Positions 1 to 8,490 are shown, numbered from the stretch's first letter. The stretch is 12,201 nt of DNA from Isotricha intestinalis (GCA_023807065.1 JAJJLU010004513.1:1-12201); one strand, 5' to 3'. Translations and numbers: made by a program. The notes: generated by a model from the sequence alone, not told the origin.

Positions 1-685
1 ATTGAAAAAGATAAAGAAAATTTTGGTTTTATTGAAGATAATTTTTTTTCTATTTTAAATTTATTATATACTAAATTAGACTTTCAAAAAGAAATTAATC
101 AATATATTGATAATTATTTCATTAAAATAATAAATAATATAATTAAACCTTTATTTAATGAAGGAACTTTATTTCAATATTTATCAAATAAAAATTTTGA
201 AACAAGGAAAAAATATTTATGATATATTTTATCATATCCATATGATAAAAAAGATATTCAATTAATAAATGAATATATTAAAATTATTTTTGATTTTTGT
301 AAAAAAAATGATAAAGATATATTTATCATATTTAAAAAAAATATCAATAAAATATTTAAAAATATTTAATATTTTTTTTGTAAGTAAAGAAAAAAATAAT
401 CCTACTTATTATATATTAATAATTCAAGAGGCATATAAAGAATTATTTAACAATAAAAATATTGATAGTTCATTTGGAATATTTTTTGATTTATTAAGAC
501 CATATAGAAACCACAAAAAATTTTTATTTATAGAAGATAATATTATTCATATTTCTTATTCTAAAATTAATATTGATTTACAAATCACAATTGATAATAT
601 TAAAAAAATATCAATAACAAATAATGAATATTTAACTCTTAAAATAATGGAATTTATAAATGAATCTCTTAAATCAAAAAAATAA
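1..685 (+). pseudogene. 3' part of an unrecognised protein gene, broken by a stop and a frame slip; runs off the window's left edge
   Basis: Frame 1 is open from base 1 with strongly coding-like sequence (Asn/Lys/Ile/Leu-rich, for example FDFCKKNDKDIF), apart from a TGA at 223-225. It meets TAA at 367-369. Coding sequence then continues in frame 2 (NPTYYILIIQEAYKELF, then FFDLLRPYRNHKKFLF) to a TAA at 683-685, so a one-base slip lies near the T8 run at 372-379. The ATG at 269 opens frame 2, but frame 1 looks more protein-like there, so 269 is probably not a real start. No signal peptide, membrane segment or known catalytic motif is visible, and I do not recognise the family. The style resembles the large gene at 8491-12105, but I cannot show homology. 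Decay is inferred; a sequencing error at the T run could explain the slip but not the TGA. Confidence 0.55.
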
Positions 686-1156
686 TAAAAGGAATCATTA
701 TATTCATGAAGGCAATTTCTTATAAATATATTTCCTTCAATTTAATATATAAAATAATTATAAAAACTATAATTATCAATTACTTTTAATAAATTCAATT
801 TGTTATATATTAGAAATACTAAATTCACATAAATAAATATTATTTACATTAATAAAATATCAATCAAATAAAGTAATATAATACTTATTAAATAAAATTA
901 AGAATAATAATCTAAAAATAAATTTCCAAAAGAAAAAAAATACAAAAAATAAAATTGAATATATTTTTCATAATTGAAAATAATACTTTTTTTAAAACAA
1001 ATTTTTTTAAAAATATTCAATAAATAAAATTCTAGTAAAAATATGATAATATTTAAACAAATAAAAAAAAATAAAAATTTTTTATTAATAAAAATAATTT
1101 TTATGATTACTTTTTGTTAAATGACTTTTTTTAAATATTTCAAAAAGTATAAATTT
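686..1156. other. Non-coding A/T-rich spacer
   Basis: No coding-like frame on either strand; long runs of A and T with frequent stops. The only structure noticed is an imperfect inverted repeat just after the upstream gene's stop (gaaggcaattt near 709 against atttccttc near 742), which could fold as a weak hairpin. It lacks the composition of a known terminator and may be chance. Confidence 0.5.
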
Positions 1157-2052
1157 TTACATCGGAAAATAATTAGGTACCAATAATTTCCTTAATTTCA
1201 TCTTCTAAAGGAGTAACTGAATGTTCAAATAAATCTTCCATATCATTATCAACAACACAAATTCAATTTAAATAATCAGGACACATAAACTTACAATATA
1301 ATAAACACCAAATCCTATCCTCAACATCTTCATTTGGAATATCAATTATTTTAATTTCTTTTTCAGTAATTTTTTCCTTAGCATTTTTAATGTTAATAAA
1401 TGATATAGGTTTTCTAGATAATTCATATATTTTTTTTTGTTTTTTCCTTGAATAAAGTATATGCTCCAGCTTCACCTAATTCTCTAATTGAAGTTAATCC
1501 AATTTTTTTATCTTTAAATGAATTATAAAAAAAATTATTTTCTTCTTTCATTAAATATTTAAATAATTCATCAAAAGAATTGAAATAAGTACCATTTCTT
1601 GCAATTGAATAATTTAATCCATTTTCTTCTTAACTTTTTTCAGTATATTTATGATCTTCAGAAATTATATTTATGTTATTTTGACAATTTAAAAACCTGA
1701 ATAAACTAATAATTTAACACCACATTTTTTTTACTGCTTCTATTACTTTAAATGTTGTTTTGATCTTGGACAATTTGCATCTCCTATTGATGATACCATA
1801 TAAATTCTATCAATTCCTATAAATGCTTTTTCTAAAGATTCAAAGTCTTTGTAATCTCCAATTCTTATTTCTATTCATTTTTCTTTCCACTTTTTTCCTT
1901 TTTCTAAACTTCTGACTGTTGTTATTATATTTTCGGGAGGATAATTTTTTTATAATAAATATTTTATTAAATTTCCTCTTAGATTTGAGTTACCGAATGT
2001 AACCATAATTTTTATGTTTGGAGAAATTTCAATATTTTTTATTTTCAGACAT
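1157..2052 (-). pseudogene. QorB/NmrA-like NAD(P)-binding oxidoreductase pseudogene
   Basis: Read from ATG at 2052-2050, the product follows the order of the QorB/YtfG branch of atypical short-chain dehydrogenases (NAD(P)H:quinone oxidoreductase 2). Visible pieces are an N-terminal Rossmann strand (NIKIMVTFGNSN), ENIITTVRSLEKGKKW, IRIGDYKDFESLEKAF, GIDRIYMVSS, CPRSKQHL, VIEAVKKCGVKLLVYSGF, NGLNYSIARNGTYFNSF and a C-terminal IYELSRKPISF. Total length, about 280-290 codons, fits the family. The glycine-rich dinucleotide loop is degraded. Frame changes are needed near 2030, 1745, 1730, 1695, 1440 and 1175, mostly in A/T runs. In-frame stops include TAA after KYLL, TGA after WKEK (where relatives have Gly), TAA after YTEKS and TGA after CPDYLN. 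The gene cannot make a full protein as written. The family assignment is firm; a bacterial origin is possible but not shown. Confidence 0.8.
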
Positions 2053-2442
2053 TTATTATATAAACAAAAATTTGGAAAAGAATATTAAGTTTTATTTAAT
2101 TATTTTTATTCTTATTAATATAACTTTTCAGATTTTGTAAAGATTCCCCAATTTTTATATTTATATACATTTAAACAATTAATCTAAAAAAACTACAATG
2201 ACAGAAAGATTTGGGAAAACAAAATTAAAAACTGAAAATGAGTAAATAATAGAATTAAATAAAAGAGATCTTTATAAAGCCTTTGAATAATTATAATAGA
2301 TTTATTCTATTATCAATTATATAATAAATTAATTAATATTAATATTAAATTTAAAACATAAAATAAAATTTTAATAATATTTTATAAATTATAATGATAA
2401 TAATATTTTAATATTAAATAATTTTATTTATAATAACATTAT

Positions 2443-2460
2443 GGGATTGGGCCAAATCCA
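2443..2460. repeat. GGGATTGG motif, copy A (imperfect palindrome)
   Basis: An 18-base G/C-rich island, gggattgggccaaatcca, in DNA that is otherwise nearly all A/T. It is an imperfect palindrome (GGATT-GG against CCAAATCC). It matches copy B (2584-2601) at 15 of 18 positions, and its first nine bases recur in copy C (4191-4220). It could be a short dispersed repeat or a protein-binding site; the function is unknown. Confidence 0.5.
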
Positions 2461-2524
2461 TTTTTTTTTTGTTTATTTGTTTTTTTATTTTTTTTTTATT
2501 ATTATTTTTTTTTTATTTTTATTA
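2460..2524. repeat. Poly-T low-complexity tract
   Basis: About 65 bases that are almost entirely T with a few A and G, directly after the G/C-rich motif at 2443-2460. It is simple-sequence DNA of the kind common in A/T-rich eukaryotic spacers. No function can be read from it. Confidence 0.7.
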
Positions 2525-2583
2525 AATTGTATTGATGAATAATAAAATGTTATGAAAAATTTTAATTTACTAAATATGAATTA

Positions 2584-2601
2584 GGGATTGACCCAATTCC
2601 A
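2584..2601. repeat. GGGATTG motif, copy B (imperfect palindrome)
   Basis: gggattgacccaattcca matches copy A at 15 of 18 positions and has the same two-sided layout (GGATTG against CAATTCC). It overlaps the start of the short open frame at 2584-2793, so coding constraint cannot be excluded, but that frame has no ATG here. Confidence 0.5.
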
Positions 2602-2793
2602 ACCCCCAATTAAAAATATAAATGAATCAGAATATGCTAATTATAAATCAACAATCAATGTTTTAGATGAAAAAACAATTGATATATTTCCAAAAATATA
2701 TTATATGAAAATGAATTATTTAATTTTGGCGATTTTTATAAATATTATAATGATAATTATAAAATGTATTTTGACTTATATTTAGAAAGTTAA
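2584..2793 (+). pseudogene. Short unrecognised coding remnant in two frames
   Basis: Frame 2 reads NINESEYANYKSTINVLDEK and on to FPK at about 2690, after which coding-like sequence continues in frame 1 (ILYENELFNFGDFYKYYND, then YKMYFDLYLES) to a TAA at 2791-2793. A one-base slip in the A5 run near 2693 would join the two into about 68 residues. Frame 2 has no ATG: it opens after a TAG at 2582-2584, and the first possible start is a TTG at 2588. The alternative frame-2 tail is hydrophobic but is probably an artefact of the shifted frame. I do not recognise the family. It lies just upstream of the GH27 remnant, but nothing shows that the two belonged together. Confidence 0.35.
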
Positions 2794-2857
2794 AGGATAT
2801 GGTCATGAAAAAAATAATGATGAATATCATTTAAAAAAAGAAAATTAAAAAAATTGT

Positions 2858-3649
2858 ATGGTTTTATGATATGTTAGAAGTCGGAAATAGAGGAATGACT
2901 GTTGAAGAAGAAAAAATTCATTTTGTTTTATGGAGCACAAGTAAAGCTCCCTTATTTATTGGTTGTGATATTACTAAAATGTCTAAAAGTACTTTTGATA
3001 TATTAATGAATCCTGAAGTTATTGCTATAAATCAAGATCCACTCGGTAGTTAGGGAAAAAAAATAGAAACTGTACAGCCAAAACAAGATGATGATTTTAA
3101 AGCAGTTATTAAAGAAGTTTCTAAATTATATGTGGCTGCATGCACTGGAGAAGAAGAGCAAATTGTCAATTAACTCTGATGGATCAATTACCGTTATGGA
3201 AGCCAATTATGTGTTGATATTCCTAATTATTCTAAAAATAGTGTCCAATTGAACTATATAGATGCCATATAGGCAGTCTTGCTTCTTGTGGAAATTCACA
3301 AAATCAAGAAAGGACATTAAAAAATGATGGAACTATCGTTTCAAGATTAAATAATATGTGTTTTGATGTTCGTGATTTTATTGGTCCAGCTTGTGAAACT
3401 TATTCATATAATGAAGGAATAAATTAAAAACATACATATGATTCCTCTTCCCATACTATTAAAAATGAACAAAAATATTTATCAATTTCAAGGAGCGAAG
3501 ATGCTTTAGAAGTTTGGGCTGGATTTTTAAGTGATAAATCTTATGCTGTGATACTTTTAAATAGAGGAATCGTAAAAGCTAAAATGGCTGCTAATTTGAA
3601 AAAAATTGGATTACCAGCATGTGATGATGTTGTGAGAGATCTTTGGGTT
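2858..3649 (+). pseudogene. GH27 alpha-galactosidase fragment (C-terminal half) with ricin-B-like insertion
   Basis: GH27 enzymes remove terminal alpha-1,6-linked galactose from raffinose-type sugars and galactomannan. The fragment opens at [15 protein letters not shown], matching the family's WNDPDMLEVGN segment that carries the acid/base Asp. It runs through [15 protein letters not shown] and [11 protein letters not shown], and ends with LEVWAGFLSDKSYAVILLNRG of the C-terminal beta domain. Between them is a ricin-B/CBM13-like module (LCVDIPNYS, NDGTIVSRLNN, MCFDVRD). The N-terminal half of the barrel, with the YDNC nucleophile segment, is absent upstream. Damage includes TAG at 3051-3053 where relatives have Gln in DPLGxQGKK, breaks near 3165-3190 and 3263, TAA at 3425-3427, and Arg where the trefoil QxW tryptophan is expected. 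Similarity stops at VRDLW near 3646. It cannot encode an active enzyme. Confidence 0.85.
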
Positions 3650-3958
3650 TATAAATTTTCTGTTTATTATTTTGTGAATTGCTTCTAATCCTATATGAAT
3701 TATTAGCCAATTTGATTCAAAATCAGGTTCAGTTGTATTTAATAGTTTTTTATTTTGTCTTTTCATATAAAAGTCAATTAAATTATTGTAAAATATATTA
3801 AATTTTCTTCTTTTATATTCTTCTGTTTCTGATTCATTTTTTGATGATTCTTGATAATCTTCATCATTAGATTCAGATGGTATTATTGTTAATTGTATTT
3901 TTTTTTTATTTTGATTTTCTTTTCCTATATTTATTATTGGTTAAGCATCATCTTCCAT
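3611..3958 (-). pseudogene. Unrecognised acidic coding fragment running into the GH27 3' end
   Basis: ATG at 3958-3956 opens MEDDA, then TAA at 3943-3941, then an uninterrupted frame of about 109 codons to a TAA at 3613-3611. The middle is a Ser/Glu/Asp-rich stretch (IPSESNDEDYQESSKNE) followed by a helical-looking part (FNIFYNNLIDFYMKRQ, NWLIIHIGLEAIHKIINR). Composition looks like real coding sequence. The last 10-13 codons are antisense to the GH27 remnant, so the original frame probably ended or was cut near 3647. I do not recognise the family. It may be the 5' end of a gene broken at this junction; if TAA were sense (Gln) the N-terminus would be whole, but the rest of the window does not support that. 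Confidence 0.4.
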
Positions 3959-4549
3959 TATTTTTTATTTCAAAAAGTAACATTTAAAATTATTGAATTT
4001 GAATTTATTTATATTATAATATTAAATACATTTTTTATAAATTAAAGGTTTCATTGAAATAATACAAAAATATTTTGTTGAACTTTTATTTTTTTTATTT
4101 AAAATAAATTTTTATTATTAATTAAAGAAATTATAATTTTTTCAAATATTTGAATTATTGATTTAATAATTTATGTGTTTTTTATTTTATGGGGATTGGG
4201 GACTCAATTAATCCTCAATCAAATTCATAATTAAATTTAATTGATATTTATTCATATCAATGTTATTTTTTAAATTAACTCATTTATATATTATTAATAA
4301 AGATTGATTATTGTTTTATTAAATACAAGTTAATAGAATTTTTAAATTTTATATTTTTTATTTTCATTTCATTTATATCATTTATTATTTTCAATTTAAT
4401 AATTACTATATATATATTTAATTATTAATTTTAAAAAAGACATTTCAAAATATGTTTAGTTAAATTATTTAATCTTTTTAATATATATAATATAATAAAT
4501 AATTTAATTAGAATAAAATATTGAGAATTTTAGTTTTAAAATTAACAAT
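3959..4549. other. Non-coding A/T-rich spacer between opposed gene remnants
   Basis: No coding-like frame on either strand. It contains the G/C-rich hairpin motif at 4191-4220, listed separately. It lies upstream of the reverse-strand fragment at 3611-3958 and downstream of the reverse-strand LRR gene, so it would hold the 5' signals of the former and the 3' end of the latter; none can be identified by eye. Confidence 0.5.
4191..4220. repeat. GGGGATTGGGGA motif, copy C, forming a 9-bp hairpin
   Basis: Bases 4194-4202 (gattgggga) pair with 4212-4220 (tcctcaatc) over nine positions, eight Watson-Crick plus one G-T wobble, leaving a nine-base loop. The first part, ggggattgggga, resembles copies A and B. 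In DNA this A/T-rich the local G/C content stands out. It could be a regulatory hairpin, a dispersed repeat or a degenerate telomere-like GGGGATT unit; nothing decides between them. Confidence 0.5.
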
Positions 4550-5120
4550 TTAAATCTTTAAATATGATATTATTTTATTAATTTTCTCATCATTTGATAA
4601 TATCATACAATTTTCATTAAAGCCATTAAACATATCACTCATATCTTTAACATTATTAGTGTTAAAATTTGACAAATTTAAAGAAGTTAAAGAAGAGCAA
4701 TTATAGAACATACTCCTCATCTCTTTAACATTGTTAGTATTAAAATTTGACAAATTTAAAGAAGTTAAAGAAGAACATTTACAAAACATATAACTCATGT
4801 TAGTGACATTATTAGTATTGAAATTTGATAAATTTAAAAAAGTAATAGAAGAACATCCACAGAATAAACTTCTCATATTTGTAACTGAATCAGTATTAAA
4901 ATTAGATAAATTTAAATAAATTAAAGAAGAACAATTATAAAACATATGATTCATATCTTTAATATTTTTACAATGATAATTAGAAAAATCTAAGGAAATA
5001 ATTGAAGAACAATCACAAAATATCCAATCAAAATTAGATAAAGACTTTTTAAATATATATTTAATTATATATTTCCCTTTGTTTTAAAATTTATATTTAT
5101 AACAAAAATCAATTTTTTTT
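4550..5120 (-). pseudogene. BspA/DUF285-type leucine-rich repeat region, separated 3' part of the kinase gene
   Basis: The frame ends at TAA 4552-4550 and reads back past its first ATG (4954) to about 5120. From the N-terminus it gives NEKKIDFCYKYKF, a TAA at 5086-5084, NKGKYIIKYIFKKSL, then five 26-residue repeats of the type MFYNCSSLTSLNLSNFNTNN and a short tail. BspA-like repeats form a beta-solenoid used for adhesion or protein binding. The lead-in just before the repeats is the type that precedes them in kinase/B-box/DUF285 proteins, as I recall that family. The upstream kinase stops at 5121 in a different frame, with an A9 run between. I therefore read this as the C-terminal third of one broken gene rather than an independent gene starting at 4954. 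The TAA at 5084 is a second lesion. Confidence 0.75.
4634..5023 (-). repeat. Five tandem 78-bp leucine-rich repeat units (390 bp)
   Basis: Counting from the Ile codon at 5023-5021 to the codon at 4636-4634 gives exactly 5 x 78 bases, each encoding 26 residues with the core CSSLxxLNLSNFNTxxV. The three units nearest the 3' end are nearly identical in DNA; the first (CDCSSIISLDFSNYHCKNI) is the most divergent. This suggests growth of the array by recent unit duplication at its C-terminal side. No unit contains a stop or an indel. Confidence 0.85.
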
Positions 5121-6461
5121 TCATTTTATTTCACTTTTATCTTTTATTTCTTTTTCATTATTACTTCCAATATAATTTTTTTTATCTTCTCTAAATACTT
5201 CATCATGAGAATTTAATATTTTTATTTCTTTATTTGTATCTTCTTTTTTAATTTCATATTCACATATTATATAATTTTGAATATTAATATTATTTATTTC
5301 TATTATTTTAATTTCTTCTATTTTCAATTTTTCATACATGACTTTTAAATAATCAATATAAAACTTTTTAAAATCATTAATATAATCATTTTCATAAATA
5401 TTTTCATCTTTTTTTTTCATTTTTGTAAATAAAAATTTTATATTTTCTTTAATTAGATTACATGTATAAATTCGAGTTTCTATTTCTTTAAATAAATTTT
5501 CAATAATATTTAATTCATTATTATTTAATCCAATATTATCAAATGAAATAATTTGATGAGAATTATGATTTTTTAAACAAACATTACAAAAATTTAATTT
5601 ACAATTTTTACAATAATAATTAACTTTTTGAAAATGATTTTGACATTGAAAATTAAAATAAGGATAATAATTATTTTGTTTAAAAAAAGGATGATTGAAA
5701 TATTCATCCCATGATAATCTTTCTTTAACATTGATTTTTAATAATCTATTCATCAAATCATTTAATTCTTTATTATCAATAGATTTTATTTTTTTCCCTG
5801 AATGAATGTCATTAAATAATAAATGATCATTTTTACCATAATAAGGATATTCTTTAAAATAAATATAATAAATTATTATTCCTAAACTCCATAAATCACT
5901 TTTGGATAAGTCTTTTTCATCATTTAAAATTTCAGGAGCCATTGTTAATAGACTACCACGATAACTTATTGTATTTGAAATTATTTTTGAAGAACCATAA
6001 TCACATAATTTAATTAGACATTTATCTAATCTATTTAAAGAGATTAAAATATTATTTGGTTTTAAATCTCTATGAATTATGTTTTGGTTTAACATTATTT
6101 TAAATGTATTATTCAATTGAATTAATAATTCTTTTATTTCATTTATTGAAATTTGATCTTCCCTTCTTTTAACATATTGTTCTAAATTACATTCACATAA
6201 TTCCATTATTATATAAAAATACTTTTTCGTATCAATTATTTCTTTAACACATTCACTATTTTCATTTTTTATTTTGTTCATTATTTCAACTTCTGCAAAT
6301 AATGATTCTTTTGATTTATTATATTTTTCTTTATCAATTTCTTTTAATGCATAATAATATCCGTTATTCTTTTTTTTAATCTTATAAACATCTCCATATG
6401 CTCCAAAGCCAATTCTTTCACATTTAATATATTTATTCCATATATCTTCAGTATTTGACAT
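5121..6461 (-). CDS. Ser/Thr protein kinase with C-terminal B-box zinc finger
   Basis: 446 codons from ATG 6461-6459 to TGA 5123-5121, without a lesion. The kinase domain has a Gly loop (IGFGAYGDV, residues 17-25), catalytic Lys40 in YALKEI, alpha-C Glu near 57-59, HRDLKPNN (130-137), DYG in place of DFG (154-156), APE (175-177) and DLWSLG (189-194), and closes near residue 260 with RLSWDEYFNHPFF. All catalytic residues are present, so it should be active. Next is a complete B-box: C273-x2-H276-x7-C284-x2-C287-x4-C292-x2-C295-x3-H299-x2-H302, then a Lys/Glu-rich helical region (about 310-440). The stop is probably not original: the LRR sequence continues directly downstream in another frame. 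As it stands the gene makes a kinase/B-box protein lacking its repeat domain. The substrate is unknown; no membrane segment or signal peptide is present, so a cytosolic site is inferred. Confidence 0.85.
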   Translation of the reverse strand: MSNTEDIWNKYIKCERIGFGAYGDVYKIKKKNNGYYYALKEIDKEKYNKSKESLFAEVEIMNKIKNENSECVKEIIDTKKYFYIIMELCECNLEQYVKRREDQISINEIKELLIQLNNTFKIMLNQNIIHRDLKPNNILISLNRLDKCLIKLCDYGSSKIISNTISYRGSLLTMAPEILNDEKDLSKSDLWSLGIIIYYIYFKEYPYYGKNDHLLFNDIHSGKKIKSIDNKELNDLMNRLLKINVKERLSWDEYFNHPFFKQNNYYPYFNFQCQNHFQKVNYYCKNCKLNFCNVCLKNHNSHQIISFDNIGLNNNELNIIENLFKEIETRIYTCNLIKENIKFLFTKMKKKDENIYENDYINDFKKFYIDYLKVMYEKLKIEEIKIIEINNINIQNYIICEYEIKKEDTNKEIKILNSHDEVFREDKKNYIGSNNEKEIKDKSEIK

Positions 6462-6868
6462 TTCAGTTTTTAATTAATTAATGATAGTTTTTTGAATTAT
6501 ATACTATTATTAATAGCTACTAAAATAATAATATAGTAAATATTAATTAGTATTAGGTTTGATTTAATATTCATTAAAATAAAATAAAAAAAAATTTAAA
6601 TTTTTATAATCAATTTTTAATATTGAAATTTACATAAATTATTTATTAAGAAAATTCAATTGAAGAAATAAATGACCTTATTATATTAATTGAAGATAAT
6701 TATATAGTCATAAAAGAAAATAAATTAACTTTAAGATTAATATAAAAAGCAATTTATTTAATATTACTAATATATAATGATTTCCTATTCTTATATCTAT
6801 AAAATAATATTATTATTAGTTATAATAAATTTTTTTCATTTTTCAAACATTTTATAATAATATTTATA
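6462..6868. other. Non-coding A/T-rich spacer upstream of the kinase
   Basis: Probably holds the kinase promoter, though no element can be named in DNA this A/T-rich. A short + strand stretch (EEINDLIILIEDNYIVIKENK, near 6661-6725) looks weakly coding-like but ends in TAA within about 30 codons. No other signal is seen. Confidence 0.4.
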
Positions 6869-7923
6869 CTAAAGAGAACCTATTATAACTATATCTTCAT
6901 TAATTAAATAATATTCATTTCCAGGATCAATGATACATTCATTTTCATTTATAAAATGATATATCTTTGTTTTTATTGTTGCATCAATAGATTCAGAATT
7001 CTTGTTACAATTTATACATTTATTATTAGAATAATCTTTTACATAATAATTATCATAAGTATAATCACAATTTGTTTTAGTTGTATTAACTCTAATATAT
7101 AAATCATTTTTGTAACCATTCTTTTATTTTTACAAAGGTTACATTCTTGGTTAGTTATATCATCTGAAGGTTTATTACAATGTAAACATGTTTCATAACA
7201 TTCATCATATACTCTTTTTCTATTTCTTCTTCTTCTTCTGTAATAACTTTAATTTGGACATTACCATCAAGAATTGACTCAGTATATTAATTTTTATTTT
7301 TATATTTTCCATCGGCACATTCTTGAGATTCACTGTTTGCATATAAATAAGATTCTTCAACATAATCAATTATAAATAATTACTATTTTCCATCTGTGCA
7401 TTTATTGTAACAATATTCATTATACATAATAAATCTTCATCACAAGTTGTATACAATTTAATTCCCTAGTTCCACAATTAAATACAATTTTTACAATTTT
7501 TACAAACAATATCATATTTTTTAATAATTCCATAATTATCATCTGTTTTATAATAATTACAGGAATATCTTCTTCAGAAATGCATTCTTCTTGATTTAAT
7601 ATATGACATTGATTTGTATCTTTACAATTAAATAAATATATTTAGTGTGTTCATAATGATCTACATATTCATCATATTCCATATTTCCTTTATAATATTA
7701 ATTTTCTCCGCAATCTTCTATACAATTAATATAACTTGTATCTTCATAAGTATTATATAGATAACTTTCATAATTACTTTTATATTTATTATTGTTAGTC
7801 TCATTACCATCTTCTTTACATATTAAACATATAATTTCTGTTGAAAAAAGTAACTTTAATACAAATAAAAATTACACTTAATATGACACAAAGAAATAAA
7901 TGATAAAAATAAAAAAATTTCAT
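6869..7923 (-). pseudogene. Secreted Cys-rich protein gene, decayed
   Basis: ATG at 7923-7921 begins a clear signal peptide (MKFFYFYHLFLCVILSVIFI), so the product was exported or surface-exposed. After a slip near 7845 the frame gives ICLICKEDG and YINCIEDCGEN; after further slips come FNCKDTNQC, EECISEEDI, VCKNCKNC, NEYCYNKCTDGK, ECADGKYKN, DECYETCLHCNK, ECNLCKN and a final open stretch (NNKCINCNKNSESID, then NENECIIDPGNEYY) to TAG 6871-6869. More than twenty cysteines in CxxC and CxxxC spacing resemble the growth-factor-receptor/furin-like Cys-rich surface proteins of protists. At least five frame changes and several in-frame stops (TAA after GEN, TAA and TAG around LWN, TAA after KNKN) show it is dead as written. 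No C-terminal anchor is visible. The exact family is uncertain. Confidence 0.65.
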
Positions 7924-8490
7924 TTAATGTGAATTATATTTTCATTATTAATTTTTTCTTAAATCAAATATACTTATCAAATTTAATTAATATTTTACAA
8001 TATAATACAATTTTATTATCTTTAATTCTATAGAACTCAATATCATTAGAATTTCAAAAGAAATTAAAATTAATATTCCTGTTATTTAAAGAAATTTAGA
8101 ATTAAGGGTTTTTTCAATAAATTCATAAAATTCTTTCCAACTTTTAATTATTATTTTGTTTAAATATTACTCATAAAAAAATAAAACAAAAATACAAAAT
8201 TAATTTAATAAAACTATTTTAGAAATTAATAAGAGCCCATTTCAATATTTATTTAAATTTTTAATCTCTACTATAAACTATTCAGTTTTTTTAATAATAA
8301 ATTCATTAACACTAATTGAATATAATAAAAATAAATTATCATTTAAATCTATTATTAATGTTGAGTAACAACATGAAATAATGTATAAATTATTCCTTTT
8401 AATATATATTATATACATTGATAATATTTTATTAAACATATATTAATTTTAATTGAAATAAACATAATTCAATTTATTTTGGAAGATTAA
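7924..8490. other. A/T-rich spacer with small coding-like scraps
   Basis: No gene. Two short scraps look faintly coding: on the reverse strand near 8090-8170 (KSWKEFYEFIEKTLNSKF) and on the forward strand near 8300-8365 (NSLTLIEYNKNKLSFKSI). Both hit stops quickly and neither is recognised. The spacer separates the divergent Cys-rich and RNF213-like genes, so it may contain both 5' regions or the missing 5' part of the latter; no promoter element can be named. Confidence 0.4.

Larger units (their letters stand above)
2053..2583. other. A/T-rich spacer with a weak coding remnant
   Basis: No intact gene. A short + strand frame starts at ATG 2198 (MTERFGKTKLKTENE, TAA, IIELNKRDLYKAFE, TAA) and looks more coding-like than its surroundings, but it is interrupted by TAA after 15 codons and lost by about 2290. 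I do not recognise it. The rest is A/T-rich and ends in the poly-T tract and the G/C-rich motif listed separately. Confidence 0.4.

Noticed and set aside
380..428. Possible 49-base intron starting GTAAGT and ending CAAG at the frame change
   Set aside because: The length would give the right frame shift, but the join would create TAG, and frame 1 already has a TAA at 367, so splicing does not restore a reading frame.
1263..1475. Separate small reverse-strand gene of 70 codons
   Set aside because: It is one frame segment of the QorB-like pseudogene; its apparent start is a GTG inside GEAGAY-type coding sequence.
2871..3053. Separate 60-codon gene
   Set aside because: It is the GH27 segment between the DMLEVGN motif and the TAG at 3051, not an independent gene.
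6655..7240. Long forward frame if TAA is read through
   Set aside because: From about 6870 it is antisense to the Cys-rich gene, and its hydrophobic Ile/Phe/Tyr composition is that of a mirror frame.
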